Below, piece by piece: positions 1-4,726 of a DNA stretch of 5,676 nt. The notes beneath the pieces were generated by a model. It did not search any database and was not told the DNA's origin. It saw only the letters and a list, made by a program, of their open reading frames with translations. The stretch covers positions 4,798-10,473 of the forward strand of contig PKWR01000012.1 in the NCBI GenBank assembly GCA_003133285.1. Direction: 5' to 3'. The stretch comes from Coriobacteriia bacterium. GTDB lineage: Bacteria > Actinomycetota > Coriobacteriia > Anaerosomatales > PALSA-660. The number at the start of each line of letters is the position of its first letter. Position 1 is the stretch's first letter. Position numbers and translations under genes: made by a program.

Positions 1-1
1 T

Positions 2-31
2 CTCGAGAAGGAGTATCCCGAGGGGGTGTGA
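2..31 (+). CDS. Possible 3' end of an upstream gene (partial)
   Basis: The frame beginning at base 2 reads LEKEYPEGV and then stops at TGA 29-31. Eight of its nine sense codons end in G or C, as in the confirmed genes of this window, whereas the frame starting at base 1 (stop at 40-42) has mostly A/T-ending codons in its first part. The beginning lies outside the window, and nine residues are too few to assign a family. If real, the upstream gene ends about 50 nt before the -35 box at 83. Its presence is inferred from codon use alone. Confidence 0.35.
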   Translation, partial: LEKEYPEGV

Positions 32-82
32 AGGAGCGGTGAACGTGGGGCGCGGGGTTGGTGAAACGCTCCGGTGTCGCCG

Positions 83-111
83 TTGACGGATAGATGTAGC
101 ACGCATATAGT
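83..111 (+). promoter_or_regulatory. Sigma70/SigA-type promoter of the operon
   Basis: A -35 hexamer TTGACG (83-88) and a -10 hexamer TATAGT (106-111) are separated by exactly 17 nt, each matching consensus at five of six positions. The AT-rich -10 stands out in otherwise GC-rich DNA. Transcription should start near 118, giving a leader of about 38 nt before the first ATG at 156. No comparable promoter is evident between the downstream genes, so this is likely the main promoter for all seven. Confidence 0.7.
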
Positions 112-125
112 GCGGCCTACATCTA
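91..125. promoter_or_regulatory. Inverted-repeat operator overlapping the promoter
   Basis: TAGATGTAG (91-99) and CTACATCTA (117-125) are perfect reverse complements separated by 17 nt. One arm sits in the -35/-10 spacer and the other on the predicted start site, so a bound dimer or tetramer would cover the -10 box. The arms contain ATGT and ACAT, the half-site words reported for PadR-family operators, but 21 nt apart rather than the usual 8. A smaller nested pair, GCAC (99-102) and GTGC (110-113), flanks the -10. The left arm lies upstream of the predicted start, so this is more likely a DNA site than an RNA hairpin. The likely ligand is the PadR-like protein encoded directly downstream, implying autoregulation; this is inference. 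Confidence 0.6.
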
Positions 126-144
126 CGTCGGGTCAGCAGAGGTC

Positions 145-150
145 AGGAGA
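145..150 (+). promoter_or_regulatory. Ribosome binding site fixing the start at 156
   Basis: AGGAGA lies 5 nt before ATG 156. It supports that start over the in-frame ATGs at 165 and 195, and so keeps the Cys-containing N-terminus in the protein. Confidence 0.7.
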
Positions 151-155
151 ACCAT

Positions 156-599
156 ATGGGGCCGATGTGCGAAGAGGGGCCGGGAGGCGGCGGTATGCAC
201 GGTGGTCGCCCTTGCTGCAAGAGGGCGGGAGGTGCCGGCCGGGGGGCCCTTGTCGAGCCTGCCGCACTCGCCGCGCTGCTCAACAAGGCCGGCCACGGCT
301 ATGACCTGCGTCGCGAGATCCGCGAGATCACCGGCGGCGAGCTCGAGGTCGATGCCGGCGGACTCTATCGGGTGCTGCGGCGCATGGAGGAGGAGGGGTT
401 CGTGACCTCGGTGTGGGCCGAGAGCGACTCCGCCCCCCAGCGGAGGGACTACGCACTCACGGCAGAGGGGCGGGACCTCGCCGAGGACTGGGTCGCTCAC
501 CTGCGCGAGCGTGAGCGCCTCTCCGGTGTGCTTGCGGACGCTCTGTCCTCTGCCCTCAAGGCGGAGACGGCACACGGCGAGGAGGCAGTCGATGAGTAG
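156..599 (+). CDS. PadR-like winged-helix transcriptional regulator with Cys/His/Gly-rich N-terminus
   Basis: This 147-residue protein is probably a DNA-binding repressor. Residues about 35-115 match the PadR winged helix: a first helix (AALAALLNKAGHGYDL), the recognition-helix region with the typical GGLYRVLRRMEEEGFV, and a wing ending in RRDYALTAEG. A C-terminal helix of about 30 residues would form the dimer arm seen in short PadR proteins. The first 30 residues are unusual, Gly-rich with C5, H15, C20 and C21, which could bind a metal or Fe-S cluster or respond to redox state. The start is ATG 156 with AGGAGA 5 nt upstream. It is the first gene after the promoter, and its end overlaps the next start by 8 nt. 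Autoregulation through the repeat at 91-125 is inferred. The family is clear; the signal sensed is unknown. Confidence 0.85.
   Translation: MGPMCEEGPGGGGMHGGRPCCKRAGGAGRGALVEPAALAALLNKAGHGYDLRREIREITGGELEVDAGGLYRVLRRMEEEGFVTSVWAESDSAPQRRDYALTAEGRDLAEDWVAHLRERERLSGVLADALSSALKAETAHGEEAVDE
580..585 (+). promoter_or_regulatory. Ribosome binding site fixing the start at 592
   Basis: AGGAGG sits 6 nt before ATG 592, inside the end of the regulator gene. It favours 592 over the longer in-frame possibility at 511, whose extra residues are Arg-rich and resemble out-of-frame translation of the regulator. Confidence 0.75.
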
Positions 600-996
600 C
601 CCCGGCGGGACAGGTCCTCGCGGGACGAGGTCGGCCAGAGTCGCCGTCTCCGCTCTCGGGGCCTCGCTCGACGATCGTGTGGACGAACGTTTCGGTCGCG
701 CCGCGTTCCTGCTGGTCGTCGACCCGGAGACGCTGGCGATGGAGTCCGTCGACAACACCGCGAACCGCGACGCGCTGCAGGGAGCGGGGCTCGGAGCCGC
801 CGAGACGGTCTCGGCCCGAGGCGCGACGGCTGTGATCACCGGTCACCTCGGCCCGAAGGCGTTCCAGGCGTTGCGCGTCGCGGGGATCGACGGCTTCGAC
901 GGCACCGGCAAGACGGTGCGCCAGGCGATCGCGGCATTGAACGACGGACGACTGGAGCCACTTGCCGAAGGCGAGTCCCATACCGGATTGACGTAG
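592..996 (+). CDS. NifX/NifB-type dinitrogenase iron-molybdenum cofactor family protein (first copy)
   Basis: This 134-residue protein has the small RNase H-like fold that in NifX, NifY, VnfX and the NifB C-terminus binds or carries metal clusters. After a polar 15-residue lead come the family hallmarks: a first strand (RVAVSALGASLDDRVDERFGR), VVDPETLAMESVDN, then AVITGHLGPKAFQALRVAGI, and a C-terminal helix TVRQAIAALNDGRL. Family members are typically 100-130 residues, so the length is normal. It has no cysteine, and its only histidines are one in the TGHLGPKAF segment and one near the C-terminus. Any cluster binding would therefore differ from that of the Cys/His-rich copy at 1035. It overlaps the regulator by 8 nt and is followed by a small hairpin. 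No nitrogenase structural gene is in the window, so a role in nitrogen fixation is not implied. Confidence 0.88.
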   Translation: MSSPGGTGPRGTRSARVAVSALGASLDDRVDERFGRAAFLLVVDPETLAMESVDNTANRDALQGAGLGAAETVSARGATAVITGHLGPKAFQALRVAGIDGFDGTGKTVRQAIAALNDGRLEPLAEGESHTGLT

Positions 997-998
997 CA

Positions 999-1014
999 CG
1001 AGCCGACAGGCTCG
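999..1014 (+). other. Short intergenic hairpin between the two NifX-like genes
   Basis: CGAGCC (999-1004) and GGCTCG (1009-1014) form a perfect 6-bp GC-rich stem with a GACA loop, starting 3 nt after the stop codon at 994-996. No T-run follows and the next Shine-Dalgarno starts 9 nt later, so it is not a typical terminator. It may slow 3' decay or tune expression between the two genes; this is inference. Confidence 0.4.
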
Positions 1015-1034
1015 AGGACAACAAGGAGGCACGG

Positions 1035-1412
1035 ATGCCGGAACGGATGGTACTGGCGGTCCCCTCGATCGGTGAGGGCGGACTCGAGGCGGAGCGCTCG
1101 GCTCACTTCGGTCACTGCGATTGCTTCACCCTCGTCGACGTCGTCGACGGGCAGATAGCCGACGTCCGCGTCGTCGCGAACCCGCCCCACGAGGAGGGCG
1201 GCTGTCTTCGCCCGGTGAACCTGCTCGCCTCGCACGGCGTGAACGCGCTGATCGCGGCGGGCATGGGCGCCCGGCCGCTCGCTGGGTTCAACGACGTGGG
1301 CATCACCGTCTACTTCGAGAACGCGACGCCCGGCATCGGAGACGCCGTCAGGCTCGTGCTCGACGGCAGCGCACAGGCCATGGATGCACGCGACGTGTGC
1401 GGCGGCCACTAG
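1035..1412 (+). CDS. NifX/NifB-type dinitrogenase iron-molybdenum cofactor family protein (second copy, Cys/His-rich)
   Basis: This 125-residue protein has the same fold as the preceding one but belongs to a different branch. Diagnostic pieces are HFGHCDC at residues 24-30, NPPHEEGGCLRPVNLLASHG around 49-68, and AAGMGARPLAGFNDVGI at 74-90, typical of NifX-like proteins found next to Mrp and MinD ATPases. H24, H27, C28, C30, H52 and C57, plus C122 and H125 in the tail, are plausible metal or cluster ligands. The start is ATG 1035 with AAGGAGG (1023-1029) 5 nt upstream, a strong site. It follows the first copy after 38 nt and precedes the Mrp gene by 37 nt. Its C-terminal residues 98-120 recur at the end of the radical SAM protein. 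The family is confident; the bound metal is not known. Confidence 0.9.
   Translation: MPERMVLAVPSIGEGGLEAERSAHFGHCDCFTLVDVVDGQIADVRVVANPPHEEGGCLRPVNLLASHGVNALIAAGMGARPLAGFNDVGITVYFENATPGIGDAVRLVLDGSAQAMDARDVCGGH
1325..1400 (+). repeat. Repeat copy A: NifX-like 3' end also found at 3731-3806
   Basis: These 76 bases align without gaps to 3731-3806, with about 60 identical positions by hand count and the first 17 identical. Both copies are read in the same frame relative to the repeat. Many differences are synonymous or conservative, indicating selection as coding sequence. This copy sits at its expected place, the last helix of a NifX-fold protein, and is likely the source type. Confidence 0.75.
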
Positions 1413-1449
1413 GAATCGGATCCACCAAGCGGACAGGAAGAGTCGAAGA

Positions 1450-2253
1450 ATGCACATCCTCGCGGTAATGAGCGGAAAAGGCGGCGTAGGCAAGTCGTTC
1501 GTCGCGACCGGACTCGCTGCGGCCCTGCAGAGGCGTGGCGGTCATGTCGCCGTCTTGGACGCCGACATCACCGGTGCATCGGTGCCGCACCTGCTCGGAG
1601 TCCCCCGGGGGGCGTTCGCCGATGGCGACGGGCGTCTCATCCCCGGGGTCAGCGCGGATGGGATCCGGGTCGTGTCGATGAGCCTCATGGCTTCCGCCGA
1701 CGACAAGGCAGTGGTCTGGCGTGGCCCGCTCATCTCGAACGCGATAAACGAACTCTTCACCCAGACGGCCTGGGGCGACTCGGAGTATCTGGTGGTGGAC
1801 ATGCCCCCCGGCACCTCGGATGCGGCACTCACCGTTCTGGAGCAGCTCAGGCCCGAGGGCGTCATGATCGTGACGACGCCGCAGGACATGGTCACGCGGA
1901 TCGCTCACCGATCGCACGACATGGTGCGGGCGATGGGCGGCAACGTCGTCGGACTCGTCATGAACATGGCGTACGTGGTCTGCCCGGACTGCGGCCGGCG
2001 CATCGAGGCGTTCGGTCCCGTTCGCGCGGCCTCGGAGAGCGGTCTCGATGTTCTCCTGACGCTGCCGCTCGTTCCCGAGTGGGCGACGCTCGCTGATACG
2101 GGGCATGTCGCAGAGATCGCTCCGGCGGAATTCGATGCGCTCGCGGAAGCGGTGCTCGCCCGCATGGGGAGCAACCAGGAGACATCGGAGACGAGTTCCG
2201 CAGACGGAGCCCCGGCGAGCAGCTTGAGCGAAGCAGGAGGACCCGCCGCATGA
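1450..2253 (+). CDS. Mrp/NBP35-family P-loop ATPase, Fe-S cluster carrier type
   Basis: This 267-residue protein is a deviant Walker A ATPase of the Mrp/ApbC/NBP35 family, which carries and transfers Fe-S clusters in the cytoplasm. It shows MSGKGGVGKS (Walker A, residues 7-16), LDADITG (36-42), VVWRGP (88-93), VVDMPPGTSD (115-124), TTPQDM (142-147) and NMAYVVCPDCG (172-182), whose C178 and C181 form the CxxC that bridges a cluster in a homodimer. Residues 240-267 are a low-complexity Ser/Ala/Glu tail that also hosts the next gene's ribosome binding site. The start at ATG 1450 gives the usual short MHILAVMSGKGG beginning; the only upstream site is AGGAAG (1435-1440), 9 nt away. An upstream in-frame ATG at 1384 would add 22 atypical residues inside the previous gene. 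It overlaps the next gene by ATGA. Similar Mrp proteins accompany NifX-like and MinD proteins in orp-type clusters. Confidence 0.9.
   Translation: MHILAVMSGKGGVGKSFVATGLAAALQRRGGHVAVLDADITGASVPHLLGVPRGAFADGDGRLIPGVSADGIRVVSMSLMASADDKAVVWRGPLISNAINELFTQTAWGDSEYLVVDMPPGTSDAALTVLEQLRPEGVMIVTTPQDMVTRIAHRSHDMVRAMGGNVVGLVMNMAYVVCPDCGRRIEAFGPVRAASESGLDVLLTLPLVPEWATLADTGHVAEIAPAEFDALAEAVLARMGSNQETSETSSADGAPASSLSEAGGPAA
2235..2240 (+). promoter_or_regulatory. Ribosome binding site of the radical SAM gene
   Basis: AGGAGG ends 9 nt before ATG 2250, within the 3' end of the Mrp gene, so the overlapping start has its own strong initiation site besides translational coupling. Confidence 0.7.
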
Positions 2254-3815
2254 GCAGAGTGCTCTTCGTCACACCCCCGTACACGTGCTGGGGACAGATG
2301 CTCATGGGCAACTGGCCTCCGCTTCAGATCGCTTTCCTTGCGGGGGCAGCCCGCAAGGCGGGACACGAGGCCAAGATCTTCGATGCGATGAACAAGAAGC
2401 TCTCGTTCGAAGACATTCGGGCCGAGATCGAGAGCTACCATCCGGACTTCGTCGTGTCGCTCGACTACCTGCCGGTGACGGGCTCGATCAGCACCTGCAC
2501 GGTACCTGCCGCGATCGAGGCCCTCGGCGTCGCGAAACAGGTGGATCCGCGCATCGTCACAATCCTCGGCGGGCCGCATCCCACGTTCATGTACGAAGAG
2601 ATCTTCCGCGACGACGGCGACAAGGTCGATTTCGTCGTGCGGGGGGAGATGGAGGAAACCCTCCCAGATCTCATGTCGACCCTTCCGATAGGGTCCCCCG
2701 ATGAGATCGAGGGTATCGCGTTCGCCAGGAACGGTGAGGTCGTTGCCACCCCGATGCGGGCCCAGATCGTGGACCTCGACACGCTCGAGGTTGCGTGGGA
2801 CCTGCTCGACTGGGAGGACTACCACTACAACGTGGAGCCCTACGGCCGCATGGCGTCGGTGCTGACCTCACGTGGATGCATGATGGGATGCTCGTTCTGC
2901 GGCCAGCGCCTCTTCTGGCGTGGGGACTGGCGCGCGCGTGACTCCGAGAAGGTCGTCGATGAGATCCGACATCTCGTCGACGAATATCACGTTGAGTTCG
3001 TCACGATGATCGACGCCTACCCGACCTACGACCGAGAGCGCTGGGAGAAGATCCTTGACCTGCTCATCGACGCGGATATGGGCGTCAAGATCCTCATCGA
3101 GACTCGCGTCGAGGACATCCTGCGCGACGAGGACATCCTGCGGAAGTACCATGACGCCGGCATCATGCACGTCTACATGGGAACCGAGAGCAGCAGCGAC
3201 GAGCTCCTCGAAAGCCTGAACAAGGGCACGACGATCAATCAGAACCAACGCGCGATCGATCTGTGCCGCGAGTACGACATCATGACCGAGGCGTCGCTCA
3301 TGGTCGGCTTTCCCACGGAGACGTGGGACTCGATCAAGAAGACGACGGAAGTGGCCATCCGGCTCAATCCCGACATCGCGGTCTTCCCCGTGCTCACCCC
3401 CATGCCGTTCACGCCTTTGTGGGACGAGATGCACGACCGTATCCGTGTCTGGGACTACTCGAAGTACAACCTCACGACCCCGATCATCGAACCGTATGCG
3501 ATGTCGCTCGAGGACATCACCATCGCCCTGGGCCGCTGCTACATGACCTTCTACGCCAACAAGATGACGGATATCCTGGCTCTCCCCGACGGCTTCAAGC
3601 GCCGGTACATGCTCAGCGCGATGAAGACGATGATGAGGGACTACGGCGAGCACTTCGACTTCCTCGGCACCGGGATGGCCAAGATGGGCGAGATCCCGAA
3701 GAGGATGGCCGACATGATGAAGGCGTCGGTGACGCCCGGCATCGGAGGCGCCGTCAAGCTGGCACCCGACGACAGCGCGCAGGCCGTGGACGCGTGCGAC
3801 GCCCCCCGGGCGTGA
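2250..3815 (+). CDS. B12-binding-domain radical SAM enzyme (BchE-like architecture)
   Basis: This 521-residue protein is a cobalamin-dependent-type radical SAM enzyme of unknown substrate. Residues 1-140 form a B12-binding Rossmann domain (VLFVTPPYTCWGQ at 4-16, PPLQIAFLAGAARKAGHE, ILGGPHPT at 105-112, DFVVRGEMEETLPDL); the DxHxxG motif of base-off binders is not visible, as is common in this class. The radical SAM core begins near 203 with SRGCMMGCSFCG, where C210, C214 and C217 ligate the [4Fe-4S] cluster that cleaves SAM. Further core signatures are MGTESSSDELLESLNKG (310-326) and LMVGFPTET (350-358). A helical C-terminal region of about 100 residues follows. Residues 495-517 copy the C-terminus of the NifX-like protein encoded at 1035-1412, an apparent graft. 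The start ATG overlaps the Mrp stop (ATGA), and the stop overlaps the next start (GTGA). Related enzymes perform methylation, ring closure or similar chemistry; a role in cofactor maturation here is inferred only from context. Confidence 0.88.
   Translation: MSRVLFVTPPYTCWGQMLMGNWPPLQIAFLAGAARKAGHEAKIFDAMNKKLSFEDIRAEIESYHPDFVVSLDYLPVTGSISTCTVPAAIEALGVAKQVDPRIVTILGGPHPTFMYEEIFRDDGDKVDFVVRGEMEETLPDLMSTLPIGSPDEIEGIAFARNGEVVATPMRAQIVDLDTLEVAWDLLDWEDYHYNVEPYGRMASVLTSRGCMMGCSFCGQRLFWRGDWRARDSEKVVDEIRHLVDEYHVEFVTMIDAYPTYDRERWEKILDLLIDADMGVKILIETRVEDILRDEDILRKYHDAGIMHVYMGTESSSDELLESLNKGTTINQNQRAIDLCREYDIMTEASLMVGFPTETWDSIKKTTEVAIRLNPDIAVFPVLTPMPFTPLWDEMHDRIRVWDYSKYNLTTPIIEPYAMSLEDITIALGRCYMTFYANKMTDILALPDGFKRRYMLSAMKTMMRDYGEHFDFLGTGMAKMGEIPKRMADMMKASVTPGIGGAVKLAPDDSAQAVDACDAPRA
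3731..3806 (+). repeat. Repeat copy B: NifX-like tail fused to the radical SAM gene
   Basis: This segment matches 1325-1400 over 76 bases with about 60 identities. It encodes radical SAM residues 495-517, including TPGIG and SAQA, which are shared exactly; 16 of 23 residues are identical. Similarity is lost just upstream, in the Lys/Met-rich helix, and after the shared Asp. It lies directly before the ferredoxin-MinD pair, a position where a NifX-like gene would not be surprising. Confidence 0.75.
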
Positions 3816-4726
3816 TCCACGCGGACAAGGCCGGCGGCGGGGCTCCCTACGTGCTGGCCATCGCCTCGGGTAAGGGCGGGACCGGCAAGACGCTGGTGGC
3901 GACCAATGCCGCCGTGCTGGCGGCTGCGACAGGCCTGCGCGTCGTCCTTGCCGATTGCGATGTCGAGGCGCCCAACGACCATCTGTTCCTGCGCTGCGTG
4001 ACGGAGTCGGCCTCACCCGTCGCGGTGCCCGTGGCAGAGGTCGATCCGTCGGCGTGCAGCGCCTGCGGCCGGTGTCGCGACGTGTGCGCCTATGGGGCCG
4101 TCCGGATCCTGGGCGCCTCGGCGATCGTCTTCGATGAGTTGTGCAAGGGATGCGGCTTGTGCGTCGACGTGTGTCCCGAGCACGCGGTGCTCGAGGCGCC
4201 GCGCCGTGTCGGTGAAGTCGTCAGCGGCCCGGTGGAGGGCCGTCCCGGGCTGTCTCTGGTGACCGGTCGGCTCGACGTCGGGCAGGTGAAGTCGCCGTCG
4301 ATCATCCGGTCCGTGCGCGCCGCCGCTGCTGCCCTCGCCGGCGATCTCGTCGTGCTCGACGCGCCGCCCGGTGTGGCCTGCTCCGCGGTCGCCGCCGTGC
4401 GCGGCTCCGATCTCCTGCTCCTGGTGACCGAACCGACCGTGTTCGGGCTGCACGATCTCGAACTCAGCCTGCGCCTCGGGCGCGACCTCGACCTGCCCAT
4501 GGCGGTGGTGCTGAACCGGGAGGGGACGGGTGAGGCGGACATCGAGGGGCTCTGTCGCTCGTGGGGCGTGCCGATCGTGGCGCGCATCCCGTTCGACAGA
4601 CGCATTGCTCAGGTCTACGCGCGCGGAGACCTCGTCGCGGACGAGCTGCCGGAGCTCGCGCAGGTCCTGCCGGAGCTGCTGGAAGTACTCCCCGGGATCT
4701 CACGGCGTGGCGTGATGTCCCTGTGA
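3812..4726 (+). CDS. MinD-superfamily P-loop ATPase with 2x[4Fe-4S] ferredoxin insert (first of pair)
   Basis: This 304-residue protein couples a ParA/MinD-type ATPase to a ferredoxin domain. From GTG 3812 it shows ASGKGGTGKT (18-27, deviant Walker A), DCDVEAPN (48-55), then cysteine motifs C82/C85/C88/C92 and C111/C114/C117/C121-Pro for two [4Fe-4S] clusters, and LDAPPG (182-187) with VTEPTVFGLHDL (205-215) completing the nucleotide site. GTG 3812 overlaps the radical SAM stop as GTGA; no Shine-Dalgarno is seen, so translation is probably coupled. It gives a 12-residue lead before VLAIASGKGG. GTG 3851 would remove that lead, and GTG 3794 is also possible, so the exact start is uncertain. Such proteins come in tandem pairs next to NifX-like proteins; in Desulfovibrio orp clusters the pair is thought to form a complex. 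Electron delivery or cluster transfer gated by ATP is inferred. Confidence 0.88.
   Translation: MIHADKAGGGAPYVLAIASGKGGTGKTLVATNAAVLAAATGLRVVLADCDVEAPNDHLFLRCVTESASPVAVPVAEVDPSACSACGRCRDVCAYGAVRILGASAIVFDELCKGCGLCVDVCPEHAVLEAPRRVGEVVSGPVEGRPGLSLVTGRLDVGQVKSPSIIRSVRAAAAALAGDLVVLDAPPGVACSAVAAVRGSDLLLLVTEPTVFGLHDLELSLRLGRDLDLPMAVVLNREGTGEADIEGLCRSWGVPIVARIPFDRRIAQVYARGDLVADELPELAQVLPELLEVLPGISRRGVMSL

Noticed and set aside
45..86. Possible 13-codon leader peptide from GTG 45, with AAGGAG at 31-36
   Set aside because: It ends inside the -35 box, upstream of the predicted transcription start, and has no recognisable features; it would need an upstream transcript.
511..591. Longer N-terminus for the first NifX-like protein from ATG 511
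   Set aside because: The added 27 residues are Arg/Ser-rich out-of-frame translation of the regulator gene, and AGGAGG at 580-585 points to ATG 592.
999..1014. Hairpin as a rho-independent terminator
   Set aside because: No T-tract follows, and a strong ribosome binding site for the next co-directional gene begins 9 nt downstream.
1384..1449. Longer N-terminus for the Mrp protein from ATG 1384
   Set aside because: It overlaps the end of the second NifX-like gene and adds residues not expected before the family's short N-terminal strand; ATG 1450 places the Walker A motif normally.
3263..3811. Longer N-terminus for the first ferredoxin-MinD protein from ATG 3263
   Set aside because: These residues are an out-of-frame reading of the radical SAM gene (His/Arg/Pro-rich, no domain).
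2250..3815. Radical SAM gene as nifB
   Set aside because: NifB has an N-terminal radical SAM domain and a complete C-terminal NifX domain. This protein instead has an N-terminal B12-type domain and only a 23-residue NifX-like tail.
2868..4016. Long minus-strand open frame of 382 residues, with others at 123-839, 843-1493, 1348-2106 and 1905-2825
   Set aside because: They lie opposite well-recognised plus-strand genes. Their translations are rich in Arg, His and Pro with no recognisable domain, as expected for antisense frames in high-GC DNA.
4561..4722. Longer N-terminus for the second ferredoxin-MinD protein from ATG 4561
   Set aside because: The extension is Arg/Ala-rich shadow sequence of the preceding gene; GTG 4723 gives the expected family N-terminus.
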